From Phormidium tenue FACHB-886 (GTDB lineage Bacteria; Cyanobacteriota; Cyanobacteriia; Elainellales; Elainellaceae): a stretch of 64,000 nt of DNA. The stretch is from assembly GCF_014764505.1 (NCBI RefSeq), contig NZ_JACXWX010000010.1, forward strand, positions 24,001 through 88,000. Direction: 5' to 3'. Within the stretch, counting starts at the first letter, position 1; each line of letters begins with the position of its first letter. Below the pieces are notes generated by a model. That model saw nothing but the letters and a program-made list of their open reading frames with translations. It did not search any database and was not told where the DNA came from. The position numbers and the translations under genes are program-made. Below are positions 45,089 to 54,261 of this stretch, piece after piece.

Positions 45089-47320
45089 CTAGCTGAGGCT
45101 GCCACCATCCAGTCGGTGGACTGCAATCACGCTAGATTTGGCAGGAGCGTTGGCTTCCTTGCTGGGCCAGTTAGAGCCGATCGGCACTTCCCGAGTTTGG
45201 GTAAATTCTTGACCATCAATTGTCTTCAGCACATACTTGCGGCTTACAGATTCCATATTCTGCCGAATACCACCGTACTCGCCTGGATGCTGCGCTGCCA
45301 AGAACAGCGTCTTCTGGTCGGGCGTAATTAGCGGACCCGTCATTTCAGCATCCATTGGACCAAAGCCAAATAGGAAAGCTTGTCCAGCGTTATCTCCAGA
45401 GGTGGGGATATACCACACCGAATTGTTGCCAAAAATGCCGCGTAGATTGGATTGGCTGACAGGTTTACCTTCATCATCTATGCGGCTGGCGATCTCCTTG
45501 TTGTGCTTATCCGTTGACATATCCGTCACCATCCAGAGATTGCCCTTGCCGTCAATCTCCAGGTTGTCTGGGTTGGCAAAGCCCAAGCCGCCGTCAGCCG
45601 GTTCGCCACCGATGGATAACATGGACCACTTAAAGGTCATTGCGGCCGGGTCGTTGTTGTCTTCCTCCAGCTTGGTGATCCAGCCGTATTCATAGGGTGT
45701 TTGTTCTTTTGGACCTTTGAACACGCGGGCATCTGGTCCGCCGTCCCCGCTGCTAGGTGAGCCAGAGGTGAAGGTGATAAACAGAGTGCCATCCGGACGA
45801 ACATCGGTATCTTCGGGGCGCGCTGTGCAAGTCGCTCCGGCAGCGCTAGCAGCAAGGTGGGCATCAATCAGAATTGCGCCCTGCTTTTCTTCAGCATTGC
45901 CGACATATAAGTCATTTAAGGTCTTGAACTGCTGCTTGTAAGGGGCGATCGCCGCATCTTCTTCAAATTTGGCTCCACCGCCTGCCGTGCGATCGGGGTT
46001 GGGCAGGTAGATCAACTTGCCTTCGTGGACGCTCGGCAAATCAGGATTAATAGCGGTGTTTGGCTCCAGCGCGATCCAGCTGCCTGTGCCGTCAGCATTA
46101 AATTTGGCGGCATACAGCATCCCATTGCTGAGCAGCTGCGAGTTGGCTTTATCTTTGGGGTCGCGCACAGCTCCAGCGCTGACAAACTTATAGACATGTC
46201 CGCCCCGCCGATCGCAGCCCGAATAAAACGCCAGCGGTTTGCCCGCAACCGCCCGAACGCCGACTGCCTCATGGCGATAGCGCCCCAGCCAAGTGTGCTT
46301 GGTACCGTTGTCATTTGGGTTTGCCGGATCGACTTCCACAACCCAGCCGTATTTGTTGCCTTGTAGCCCCCAAGCGCTGGCAAATCCGCCGCCTTCCTCA
46401 AGTGCGCCTTCTTCAGTGCTCCATACAAAGGGAGTTTCACTGGGCTGCATCGAGGTGCCGTCTGCATAAACCGCTTCGGGCACTTGCTCCTGAAAGTTCT
46501 CTTCGGCGCTGAGGCTGGTTCCCCAAGGTGTAGTGCCGCCAGAGCAATTCTGCGCTGTGCCAACAATTTTTTCACCCAGCGTATCAATGTAGCCTTGTCC
46601 GCTGGTTTTTTTGAACACAGCAACGGCTGGACCTGTTGAGTTCAGGTACTTGCTATCTTCCAATCCGGCAATTCCTGAGATACGACGATCGGCGCTGGAG
46701 TTGGTGCGCTCCCAGCTGCCATCTGGATTGCGACGCACCGAAATGATCGACAGCCCCATGTCATAGAGCGCTGCCTTAGAGATCGCTTTGATGTCTTCTT
46801 TGAGCGGGTCACCATCGGCTAGCGCATAAGTATCGATCTCACCGTCTTCTGCCTGCTGTGCAGCAGCTCTAACCGTTGCAAACGGCAGCTCTTTGCCCAC
46901 GACCTGCTGATAGCCCTGCGACCACGGCTTTAGGCTGACATATTCGTGGTTCACCATCAAAAAGCCTTCACCGGGCTTGACTTCAACGTAGGAGATGTGA
47001 TCGCAATTTGTGCCAAAGTGATCGGCTTCGCCCAGGCGATCGCCCCAAGCCGCAATAACGTTGTAGGTATAGCCTTCTGGCAGCACAACATCATCTACTA
47101 CCGCGAAGGAGCTGTACTCGCTGATTTGCTTGGCCTGATCCAAACCATCCGTCGTTAACGGCATGGTTCCTTGAACAGGTTTGAACGGTAGCCCTGTGGG
47201 AACAGCCGCCCTTGCAGAATTGGGCTGCAGGCTACCATTAGAATTGATCAGAGGCTGTAGGGCGATCGATCCCGCACCAGCGCCCATGAACAGTAAAAAC
47301 TCTCTGCGCTTCAAGCTCAT
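45089..47320 (-). CDS. phoX: PhoX-family (DUF839) alkaline phosphatase, Tat-exported
   Basis: The 743-residue protein begins with a twin-arginine signal (LKRREFLLFMGAGAGSIAL) and a cleavage-like NSARAA. The rest matches the PhoX/DUF839 phosphatases, which use Ca and Fe and release phosphate from organic esters outside the cell. Visible family segments are GTNCDHISYVE, EGFLMVNHEYVS, CSGGTTPWGTSLSAEENFQE, YGWVVEVDPANP, GRYRHEAVGV, YSGCDRRGGHVYKFVS and PDNLEIDGKGNLWMVTD. A Pho-box-like triple repeat lies 115 bases upstream, which fits induction by phosphate shortage. The gene is monocistronic. Confidence 0.92.
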   Translation of the reverse strand: MSLKRREFLLFMGAGAGSIALQPLINSNGSLQPNSARAAVPTGLPFKPVQGTMPLTTDGLDQAKQISEYSSFAVVDDVVLPEGYTYNVIAAWGDRLGEADHFGTNCDHISYVEVKPGEGFLMVNHEYVSLKPWSQGYQQVVGKELPFATVRAAAQQAEDGEIDTYALADGDPLKEDIKAISKAALYDMGLSIISVRRNPDGSWERTNSSADRRISGIAGLEDSKYLNSTGPAVAVFKKTSGQGYIDTLGEKIVGTAQNCSGGTTPWGTSLSAEENFQEQVPEAVYADGTSMQPSETPFVWSTEEGALEEGGGFASAWGLQGNKYGWVVEVDPANPNDNGTKHTWLGRYRHEAVGVRAVAGKPLAFYSGCDRRGGHVYKFVSAGAVRDPKDKANSQLLSNGMLYAAKFNADGTGSWIALEPNTAINPDLPSVHEGKLIYLPNPDRTAGGGAKFEEDAAIAPYKQQFKTLNDLYVGNAEEKQGAILIDAHLAASAAGATCTARPEDTDVRPDGTLFITFTSGSPSSGDGGPDARVFKGPKEQTPYEYGWITKLEEDNNDPAAMTFKWSMLSIGGEPADGGLGFANPDNLEIDGKGNLWMVTDMSTDKHNKEIASRIDDEGKPVSQSNLRGIFGNNSVWYIPTSGDNAGQAFLFGFGPMDAEMTGPLITPDQKTLFLAAQHPGEYGGIRQNMESVSRKYVLKTIDGQEFTQTREVPIGSNWPSKEANAPAKSSVIAVHRLDGGSLS

Positions 47321-47434
47321 AATTTCTCTCTCAAAGGAAAATGTTTATCATGGTTAACTCAACGTAGCCACACGGCAGCAGAAAGCCATGCCCCCAGCGA
47401 GCAACTGATGTACCATGCCGAAGCTACCGAAAAT

Positions 47435-47464
47435 TTATTAAGAACAAGTAAACGAGATATTAAA
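47435..47464 (-). promoter_or_regulatory. Putative Pho box upstream of phoX (three 8-bp repeats)
   Basis: Read on the minus strand the repeats are TTTAATAT, GTTTACTT and CTTAATAA, with 3-base spacers, giving an 11-bp period. They match the PhoB/SphR-type consensus (C/T)TTAA(C/T)(C/T)(A/T) at 7, 6 and 7 of 8 positions. The site is 115 bases before the phoX start codon. Confidence 0.55.
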
Positions 47465-47500
47465 CTTCTCAACTTGCGTCTAATGATGGTGCTTCATGCA

Positions 47501-47549
47501 CAAACGGGTTTTGAAAGCTAGATCCTACGCTGCTTCCAAAACCCGTTTG
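47501..47549. repeat. 18-bp near-perfect inverted repeat downstream of sat
   Basis: Arms 47501-47518 and 47532-47549 pair at 17 of 18 positions (CAAACGGGTTTTG core) around a 13-base loop. It lies about 120 bases past the sat stop codon, without a T-run. It may be a terminator, a transcript-stabilising structure or a remnant of a small mobile repeat. Confidence 0.8.
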
Positions 47550-47670
47550 TATTGCACCCAGTTGAGAATTGCGCTGATCTACGATGAACGAGATTTGGCT
47601 GATGCAGGCATCTTGGCGCTTCTGCTGACCAAATACTTATACTCAACAAATGAGATCGCTCAGCAAATAC

Positions 47671-48855
47671 TTAAATTTCGTAGCTCAATTCCTTCACTTG
47701 CATTGCTCGTGCCAATTCTGCAGCGACCTCTGGACGCGAGAATTCTGGCGGAGGCATCTCACCGCGCCGCAGCATTTCGCGAACTTTAGTACCCGAGAGA
47801 TGGACGCGTTCTTCTGTGGTGCTGGGGCTGGTTTTGGTGGTTGCCATGCCCTGAGTGCGGAGGCAGTAGAATGCGTGTTCAAACTTGAGCGGCTGAATGC
47901 CCAGTTCCCCCGGCTCAAATTCGTTAAAGATATGTTGGGCATCGTAGGTGCCGTAGTAATCGCCCACCCCTGCGTGATCGCGCCCCACGATGAAGTGAGT
48001 GCAGCCGTAGTTTTTCCGCAGGATAGCGTGAAAGATTGCTTCTCGCGGACCTGCATAGCGCATGGCGGCAGGGTTAATCGCCAGAATCACGCGATCTTTT
48101 GGAAAGTAGTGTTCCAGCATGATCTCATAGCAGTTCATCCGCACGTCCGCCGGGATATCGTCTTCTTTGGTGGCACCCACTAAGGGATGCAGGAACAAGC
48201 CGTCCACGATTTCCAGCGCACATTTAATAATGTATTCGTGAGCGCGGTGAATTGGGTTGCGGGTTTGGAAGCCAACCACCGTCTTCCAGCCTTTGTCTTT
48301 AAAGAGCTGGCGGGACTCACTTGGGTCAATTTGATAGGTCGGAAAGCGGGGATCAAGGTTGCGTTGCAGCAGCCAAACGTTACCTGCTAGATAAACTGAA
48401 CCTTGGTGATAGACGACCCGCACGCCGGGGTGTTTTTCTTCATTGGTGCGGTAGACGCTAAGGGCTTCATGGCGCTTGTCGTAGGTGTATTTCTCAGCCA
48501 GTTCTAAAACGCCTACGAACCGCCCGCTGAAGTCGTCCAGCCGCACCAAGCTGCCTTCTTTAAGCGGAGCAGCAACTTCTTCTGTCACTGCCAGCGTCAC
48601 CGGAATTGCCCAGGGTAGACCGTTCGTCAGATGCATCTCGTTGACGACGCGATCGTAGTCCGCTTTGCCCAAGAATCCCGTTAAAGGGCTAAAACCACCG
48701 ATCGCAATCAGCTCCAAGTCTGAGAACGCCCGTGCATCCAACTGCACTCGGGGTAAATAGTCTGCTTTATCTAGAAATTCAACGCTTTGCTCAGGCGTGC
48801 AAATGCGGTTGATTAGCTGTCCACCGTGGGGAGCAATGTTGTCTGGCTGGCTCAT
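47671..48855 (-). CDS. sat: Sulfate adenylyltransferase (ATP sulfurylase)
   Basis: Sat makes adenosine phosphosulfate from sulfate and ATP, the first step of sulfate assimilation. The 394-residue protein is the dissimilatory-/cyanobacterial-type single-chain enzyme. Active-site motifs are [19 protein letters not shown]-type loop ([16 protein letters not shown]), [13 protein letters not shown] and [13 protein letters not shown]. The N-terminal PUA-like domain includes [18 protein letters not shown]. It is monocistronic. Confidence 0.97.
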   Translation of the reverse strand: MSQPDNIAPHGGQLINRICTPEQSVEFLDKADYLPRVQLDARAFSDLELIAIGGFSPLTGFLGKADYDRVVNEMHLTNGLPWAIPVTLAVTEEVAAPLKEGSLVRLDDFSGRFVGVLELAEKYTYDKRHEALSVYRTNEEKHPGVRVVYHQGSVYLAGNVWLLQRNLDPRFPTYQIDPSESRQLFKDKGWKTVVGFQTRNPIHRAHEYIIKCALEIVDGLFLHPLVGATKEDDIPADVRMNCYEIMLEHYFPKDRVILAINPAAMRYAGPREAIFHAILRKNYGCTHFIVGRDHAGVGDYYGTYDAQHIFNEFEPGELGIQPLKFEHAFYCLRTQGMATTKTSPSTTEERVHLSGTKVREMLRRGEMPPPEFSRPEVAAELARAMQVKELSYEI

Positions 48856-49369
48856 AACATTGTTTTAAGTTTTCTGGTGCAGCCCTGATCGTATCAGAGA
48901 GGGTTGACAAACGGTATCAAGAAGGTCTGCGAAAGCCGAAGACAGATGGCGAGGGGCAATCTCAATTAAAACGCTCTTATTAAGATTTATTGCTAGACAA
49001 TTGTTTTTGAACAGCTGCCTTACTCACTCAGCAACAACGCTAAAACTGTTGCAGTAAGCAGGCCTAACCGATCGCCTCGTACGGTGAGCGTTGGATGATT
49101 TTAGTCTCAAAGGTGACAAAAGCAACAGCATTTCAATCGGCGAACGCTGAGTCTGGGTTGCCTTAAGGTTCACACAAACACGTACTCCAAGTTACAACTT
49201 GTCCTTCTTTAGATTCGCGCTTTTACTGCAATTCTTCGACCTCTGATGGAGTGAGTTAGCAAACTATTTCATGACACTGTATCTATTCGCAATTTGCTGA
49301 AACGCCTTTTATTGGCCCAGCAATCGCGCTTTATTCCTACGGTCATCTTTTTATTAGTTGGAGTTGCAT
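48856..49369. other. 514-bp spacer upstream of two small membrane-protein genes
   Basis: It contains the divergent promoters of sat and of the small gene at 49370. I saw no repeat array, RNA gene or frame that could be supported. Confidence 0.5.
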
Positions 49370-49612
49370 ATGAAGAATATTCGTGAGTTTTTGGAAGCGG
49401 CTATTTTTCTGGATAGCTTCAAAAGAGGAGTTTGGCTTCTGGGCACCACCATTGGTAGCTGTGCAGTACTGAATAGAAGTTTGACTGCTCTTATGGATGG
49501 GCATTTGACTGAACTCGATCTCATTGAGCTCTTAGCAACTTCCTGTCTACTAATTGGTTGGCTGGAGTTGAAGCCAAGATCTCTGATAAATAGAGAAAAC
49601 TTCAATGGTTGA
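49370..49612 (+). CDS. Small hypothetical membrane protein
   Basis: The ATG has GGAG seven bases upstream. The 80-residue product starts MKNIREFLEAAIFLDSFKRG and has two hydrophobic stretches (about 20-32 and 50-63), so it is likely a two-helix membrane protein. No family is recognised. A second small membrane-protein gene follows after 53 bases on the same strand, so they may form an operon. Confidence 0.55.
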   Translation: MKNIREFLEAAIFLDSFKRGVWLLGTTIGSCAVLNRSLTALMDGHLTELDLIELLATSCLLIGWLELKPRSLINRENFNG

Positions 49613-49665
49613 ACGGCTAAAAACAACCTTTCAAATATCTAAACTCTACAAATTCATTTACATCT

Positions 49666-50079
49666 ATGAACTGGTTGATTTCTTTAGAGCAGTTTGAGGA
49701 GCTAGCAACGTCCAGACCTTCGCCCCCCTATTTCTTGTTGCTAGCGGGCTTGCTCATTATCCTGACCTGCGCAATCCCACTTACGATCGCGATTCGCCAA
49801 CGCATTGAGTATTGGTCCAAGCGCATTTCTCCTAACGCTTTTCCAGCCGAAGCAAGGCTACAAACTATACTGCCATTCTCAGGCACCGTCAGCGGTTTTT
49901 GTATCTTTTTGACTGCCGGATTAGAAGTGCTTGGACTACCTGTTTTGCCTTCGCTTGTTGTTGCTTTACTGGTCTCCGGTTCGGTTGCCTATCTTGCTTG
50001 GTTTATGTTAGGAAGAATGTTTAATCGGCGTGCCCTTCGCTCATATCTTGAACAATTTTCTGATGCCAATTTTCGGTAA
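49666..50079 (+). CDS. Hypothetical membrane protein
   Basis: The 137-residue protein has three hydrophobic segments (about 22-43, 68-84 and 90-113). A basic, polar loop (RQRIEYWSKRISPNAFPAEARL) lies between the first and second, and the soluble tail ends ALRSYLEQFSDANFR. No family is recognised. It is downstream of, and probably co-transcribed with, the 49370 gene. Confidence 0.6.
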   Translation: MNWLISLEQFEELATSRPSPPYFLLLAGLLIILTCAIPLTIAIRQRIEYWSKRISPNAFPAEARLQTILPFSGTVSGFCIFLTAGLEVLGLPVLPSLVVALLVSGSVAYLAWFMLGRMFNRRALRSYLEQFSDANFR

Positions 50080-50152
50080 GAAACACTGCGTTTATCTGTG
50101 AGGCTATAGATTGAGAGAGGGCTAAGGTGAAGGTGCTTTTTGCGAACTAAAA

Positions 50153-50500
50153 TTACTGCTTGAGCGTCCGACAAATTAATGTTCCTGTCCCATTAGATGC
50201 AAACGGAACCAATTTTCCATCTGCCTGTGTCCGTAATCGATCGTGACAGTTATACACTTCAATGGGCTGCTTAACACCATCGACGCTGACTCCAACCCGG
50301 TACTCCCAATAGTTCTTAGCGCTGCGTTTGATCGTAACGATGCAAACCTGTCGGTGATCAAGGGTGTGACAAAGCGCTGCTTCTGCTGGCAGCGCCATCA
50401 ACAATATCCCTACCAACACCAGAATTAGCAGCCGCACAACGATCGTTCTCCCCAATCTCTGGTTGTCTTCAGAACCGCTGTACTCCAAAATTACCAGCAA
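50153..50500 (-). CDS. Small exported protein, conserved type
   Basis: A hydrophobic signal segment (about 23-41, LLILVLVGILLMALPAEA) with an AEA-type cleavage site is followed by a 73-residue mature part. That part has four Cys residues (CHTLDHRQVCIVTIKRSAK, VYNCHDR, TLICRTL), likely two disulfides. The pattern HRQVCI..IKRSAKNYWEYR with VYNCHDR is one I associate with uncharacterised exported cyanobacterial proteins. The true start may be a Val/GTG codon near residue 21. It lies 37 bases downstream of the AAA+ gene, same strand. Confidence 0.7.
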   Translation of the reverse strand: MLVILEYSGSEDNQRLGRTIVVRLLILVLVGILLMALPAEAALCHTLDHRQVCIVTIKRSAKNYWEYRVGVSVDGVKQPIEVYNCHDRLRTQADGKLVPFASNGTGTLICRTLKQ

Positions 50501-50537
50501 TGTCGCCTGCAGCGTTTCTTTTCACTTTCGAGCAGAG

Positions 50538-52025
50538 TTAGCGACGCTTCTTAGACAACTTAATATTCGTATTAATTCCTCGCTGCGTTAGCACGTGAAG
50601 TATATGCTCCATCTCAACTTCATCTGCTTTGATCGCTGCTGCATAGGCGATCGCATCCTCAGCAATGACTTGGATCATTCCACCATTAAGAACTAGCTGT
50701 TTTGCTAGTTCTTTCCATTTGATATTTGAATTAAGAGGAACAGAGCTAGGAAAAGCTTGTTTCCAAAGCCGTAAGCGATCGGCTTCTTCCGGCGGCGGAA
50801 ATGCAAAGCTGTGATCGAACTGCTGTCGCCACTGTAGGGCAATGGCTGTAGGGCGCTCGGTACTAAGCAGCGTCAGGCAGGGCAGCTTGCGCCGCTGGGC
50901 AAATAGATGATGCAGGCGATCGGCAGCCAGACAGGGTGCTCGTCCTAGCCAGCGCTGCGCTGATTTAACTAGCAGAACGGTTGGGGTTTGTGCGTCGATC
51001 GTCTCAACCAGTTCTGGCATCTCATCTGGGCTAACCTGTGCCAGATCGATTTGAAACAAAGGCGTTTGCAGCGCATGGGCGATTGCATGAGCCACCATCG
51101 TTTTTCCGGTTCCAGCGGCTCCTGTAAACAGGACGATCTTTCCCGGTGAAGCCTTGGGGTGAACCTCCCAGCATTTTTCTGCCTGACTGTATCCCCAAAC
51201 CTGCTGCACCAGATATCGTAAGGATGCCAAGAGCGCAGTGGGTAACACTAGATTTGTATCGTCTAGAGCCGCTGGATAAAGGTGGGGTAACTTGTGTAGC
51301 GCAGCTTTAGGCGATTCCTCAGGCTGCAGGAGACTTTCCAATGCCTCGCGCGTTGGCTGTTCTGCAATTAGGTAATCAACCAGCGCATCTTGCAGTTTGA
51401 GGGAGCTATTCAGCCGCGTTTCTTCCAGCCCGGGCAATAGCTGAAGCAGGCGGTGTTGCGTTAAGGGAGATCGCCCCATGACGCGATTTCGAGCTACTCG
51501 CCACTCCGAGTCATTGCGGCACAGTAGCCGCAGCACCAGATCTAGGCTAGGCAAGTCTGTGGTAGCAGCTGCGTCTTCACCTTGCAAAAAGCGATAGAGC
51601 CGGGCATAGCGCCGATTCAGCTCTGGAGCCAAGCTCATCAGCACCAAATTCTTCTCAAACAGCGTTAAGTTCAGCCGATCGCACAAATGGGGCAATGCCA
51701 AGACGATACCCCGATCGCGGCTAAGCTTAATGCGCTGATCCATCTGCTGCTGGTAGCCGACCTTGGGGGCAGTGCTAGTCGATTGGGCGGGCTGGCGATG
51801 CTCATCATATGCCACATTCCCTTCTAGCGCCAAAATGCCCTTCCACCAATGACTCGTCGCTCGGTCGGCTTTGGACTGTGCTACCCGATCGACATCTTTG
51901 CTATCTTTCCGCTGTTTTGCCACTGCCAACATCAAAACCCGATCGAGCCACACAAGTTCTGCTTTGAGGTATGCCCAGTTGTCCGCAAAGCTCTCTGTGA
52001 GACTCCCAGCCTGATCCATTGACAT
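50538..52025 (-). CDS. AAA+ ATPase resembling those of contractile injection systems
   Basis: The N-terminal half (about 95-200) contains RLNLTLFEKNLVLMSLAPELNRRYARLYRFLQ and later LDLVLRLL, a helical module typical of the AAA+ ATPases encoded with extracellular contractile injection systems. The C-terminal half is an AAA+ module with Walker A GAAGTGKT (302-309). Walker B is degenerate: TPTVLLVKSAQRW (348-359) has no acidic pair. The position of the arginine finger reads QQFDHSFAFPPP without Arg. It probably binds ATP but may hydrolyse it poorly. No sheath, tube or baseplate gene is in the window, so the system, if any, is elsewhere. Confidence 0.75.
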   Translation of the reverse strand: MSMDQAGSLTESFADNWAYLKAELVWLDRVLMLAVAKQRKDSKDVDRVAQSKADRATSHWWKGILALEGNVAYDEHRQPAQSTSTAPKVGYQQQMDQRIKLSRDRGIVLALPHLCDRLNLTLFEKNLVLMSLAPELNRRYARLYRFLQGEDAAATTDLPSLDLVLRLLCRNDSEWRVARNRVMGRSPLTQHRLLQLLPGLEETRLNSSLKLQDALVDYLIAEQPTREALESLLQPEESPKAALHKLPHLYPAALDDTNLVLPTALLASLRYLVQQVWGYSQAEKCWEVHPKASPGKIVLFTGAAGTGKTMVAHAIAHALQTPLFQIDLAQVSPDEMPELVETIDAQTPTVLLVKSAQRWLGRAPCLAADRLHHLFAQRRKLPCLTLLSTERPTAIALQWRQQFDHSFAFPPPEEADRLRLWKQAFPSSVPLNSNIKWKELAKQLVLNGGMIQVIAEDAIAYAAAIKADEVEMEHILHVLTQRGINTNIKLSKKRR

Positions 52026-52170
52026 AGCAGTTTGTTCGCACGTGTGTTTCTATTGTGCGCGATCGGTGTAACTTTGGGGGTCGTGATTGCACCATTCCCC
52101 TTCTTCTATGGGCAATAATAGTGACTACGTAATCTTACGAACCGATACAGTTTTTTGATTGGCGATCGAT

Positions 52171-53296
52171 ATGCTAGAAACCCTTGACATCAAGCGCGAA
52201 GTTGAACTGCTCTCTAATCGCCTGGGTAAAACTCAGGACTATCTTTGACGTTCCGGCCCTCACCGCTAGAATTCAAGATCTAGAGCAGCAAGCCGCTCAG
52301 CCAGAGTTTTGGAATGACCAAACAAAAGCTCAAACCACCCTACAAGAACTCAACGAGCTGAAGTCGCACCTGCAGCAGATGGAGCAGTGGCGATCGAAGC
52401 TGGAAGATGCTAGAGCCGTCTTAGAACTGCTAGAGCTAGAAAACGATGAGGCGTTGCTGCAGGAAACCGAGGCTAGTTTATCTAATCTTGGTCGTGAGCT
52501 AGACCAATGGGAATTACAGCAGCTCTTGTCCGGCACCTATGACCAGGGTGGCGCAGTGCTAAGCATTAATGCGGGCGCAGGTGGAACCGATGCTCAAGAT
52601 TGGGCAGAAATGCTGCTGCGGATGTATACCCGTTGGGCAGAAGATCACGACTATAAAGTCCGCTTGAGCGAATCTTCCGAAGGAGACGAGGCAGGCATCA
52701 AATCTGCCACGCTGGAAATCGAAGGCAAGTATGCCTACGGCTATCTCAAAAACGAAAAAGGCACCCATCGGCTCGTTCGCATTTCGCCGTTCAACGCCAA
52801 CGGCAAACGGCAGACTAGCTTTGCAGGTGTTGAGGTGATGCCAATCCTGGATAACACAATTGACCTAGACATCCCTGATAAAGACCTGGAGATCACCACC
52901 ACTCGATCAGGCGGCAAGGGCGGGCAAAACGTCAACAAAGTGGAAACCGCTGTACAGATTAAACACGTGCCTACAGGCATTGCCGTGCGCTGCACCGAGG
53001 AGCGATCGCAGCTTCAAAATAAAGAAAAAGCGCTAGCTCGCCTGAAAGCCAAACTGCTAGTCATTGCCCAAGAGCAACGCGCTAAGGAGATCGCTGATAT
53101 CCGGGGTGACATCGTGGAAGCTGCCTGGGGCAACCAGATCCGCAACTATGTGTTTCATCCCTATCAGCTGGTCAAAGACTTGCGAACGGGCACTGAAACA
53201 ACCGCCATTACAGACGTGATGAACGGTGAGCTAGATCCATTCATTGAAAGCAGCCTACGGCAGGAAAACCAGCTTGTAGAAGCTACCAGCGTTTAG
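52171..53296 (+). CDS. prfB: Peptide chain release factor 2 (programmed +1 frameshift)
   Basis: RF2 reads UAA and UGA stops. The coding sequence is joined 52171-52245 and 52247-53296. The first 25 codons ([14 protein letters not shown]...) end at an in-frame TGA preceded by CTT; a +1 shift at CTT TGA C resumes at GAC and reads through to TAG, giving 374 residues. This is the well-known RF2 autoregulatory frameshift: low RF2 lets the ribosome slip. RF2 signatures follow: the SPF stop-reading tripeptide in RISPFNANG and the GGQ hydrolysis loop in [12 protein letters not shown]. It diverges from the AAA+ gene and starts a plus-strand run of housekeeping genes. Confidence 0.95.
52235..52249 (+). 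promoter_or_regulatory. RF2 recoding site (AGGA-x5-CTT TGA C)
   Basis: The slippery CTT (52243-52245) is followed by the stop TGA (52246-52248) and C. AGGA at 52235-52238 sits a few bases upstream and matches the position of the Shine-Dalgarno-like stimulator of the Escherichia coli prfB site, though it is shorter. Confidence 0.9.
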
Positions 53297-53442
53297 CATC
53301 ATCAATCTGGGTTGAATCTGGATAACGTCAACCCTAGCCCTTCTGCTTGAGTAGAATCAAGCCACCAGTCCTGTTAATGTTAGAGTCGAAATAGCCAGCG
53401 CTTTGAGCAATTTTTTGTTGCGCTCGCTTCACAAGCCAGCTT

Positions 53443-53649
53443 ATGACCCAATCCTCCACCCCATCCGAATCTCCAGAACAACTGCCCTCAGAAGAGCAGT
53501 TGCCCCCCGAGTCTAAACCCCAGCCCAGCTACGTTAAGCTGGCGATGCGGAATATGGTGAAAAAACGCGGCAAGTCGCTGTATCACTTTGCCCTCACCAC
53601 GATCGCCCTGCTGACGGTTTTGGTAGGTCTCGCCTACCTGACCCGCTAG
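53443..53649 (+). CDS. DUF3285-like small membrane protein
   Basis: The 68-residue protein has an acidic, Pro/Ser/Glu-rich N-terminus and the conserved segment SYVKLAMRNMVKKRGKSLYHFALTT. A single C-terminal membrane helix follows (LLTVLVGLAYLTR). I recognise this as the cyanobacterial DUF3285 family. The function is unknown. Its position between prfB and ybeY is, as I recall, seen in other cyanobacteria. Confidence 0.85.
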   Translation: MTQSSTPSESPEQLPSEEQLPPESKPQPSYVKLAMRNMVKKRGKSLYHFALTTIALLTVLVGLAYLTR

Positions 53650-53730
53650 GGCGTCTTTTGAAACTTTGAAAGGGTTGTTTTTTCGGGTGCGAATCGCTCA
53701 AAAACGACCTTTGAACCAGAGGAGGCTGGT

Positions 53731-54261
53731 ATGACTCAATCCCCTGTACAGGTCGAAGTGGTCGTACAGGATCATTTTTTTGCGCTTGGCTCCACGCCGA
53801 TCGCCGAAGCAACCTGGCAAACTTGGTTCCAGCATTGGCTGACAGCGCTTCGATCGGCTCTGCCAGACCACTTTGCCTATGAACTTAGCCTGCGCCTGAC
53901 CGACGATGCCGAGATTCGATCGCTTAATGCAGACTATCGCCAAAAAAATCAGCCCACCGATGTATTAGCATTTGCTGCACTAGAACTAGACTGTCCTAAT
54001 CCTGCAGCGATGCAAGATTTTCCACTCTATCTTGGTGATATTGTCATATCGGTTGAAACAGCTCAGCAGCAAGCCGATCAGCGACAGCATTCTCTCCAGC
54101 AGGAGTTGGCTTGGCTAGCCGCACATGCTTTGCTACATCTGTTGGGATGGGATCACCCGGATGAAGCAAGTTTGCTGTCCATGTTAGAACAGCAGGAGCT
54201 TTTGCTACAGACTGTAGGGCTAACGCTTTACTACGATGAAGAGAAATTGATAAGCGAGTGA
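53731..54261 (+). CDS. ybeY: Endoribonuclease YbeY
   Basis: YbeY is a zinc RNase needed for 16S rRNA 3' processing and ribosome quality control. The 176-residue protein has the zinc motif HALLHLLGWDHPD with three histidines, the conserved NADYRQKNQPTDVLAFA and the LGDIVIS strand. An insertion (LELDCPNPAAMQDFP) between these is typical of cyanobacterial members. The next gene on the same strand is dgkA. Confidence 0.95.
   Translation: MTQSPVQVEVVVQDHFFALGSTPIAEATWQTWFQHWLTALRSALPDHFAYELSLRLTDDAEIRSLNADYRQKNQPTDVLAFAALELDCPNPAAMQDFPLYLGDIVISVETAQQQADQRQHSLQQELAWLAAHALLHLLGWDHPDEASLLSMLEQQELLLQTVGLTLYYDEEKLISE

Larger units (their letters stand above)
47321..47670. other. 350-bp spacer between phoX and sat with Pho box and hairpin
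   Basis: It holds the phoX leader and Pho-box-like repeats and the large hairpin 47501-47549, both listed separately. I saw no gene of its own. A frame starting at 47496 runs into sat antisense and is not accepted. Confidence 0.55.

Noticed and set aside
46012-46623. 203-codon frame inside phoX on the same strand
   Set aside because: Alternative frame of a gene with many intact family motifs; no motifs of its own.
47496-47789. 97-codon plus-strand frame over the hairpin and the end of sat
   Set aside because: It overlaps the sat gene antisense and its first part is the inverted repeat; no protein features.
52032-52118. 28-codon hydrophobic frame (TTG start) between the AAA+ gene and prfB
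   Set aside because: It could encode a tiny membrane peptide (LFARVFLLCAIGVTLG-type), but it has no ATG, no ribosome binding site and no match to known small photosynthesis proteins; T-rich DNA gives such frames by chance.
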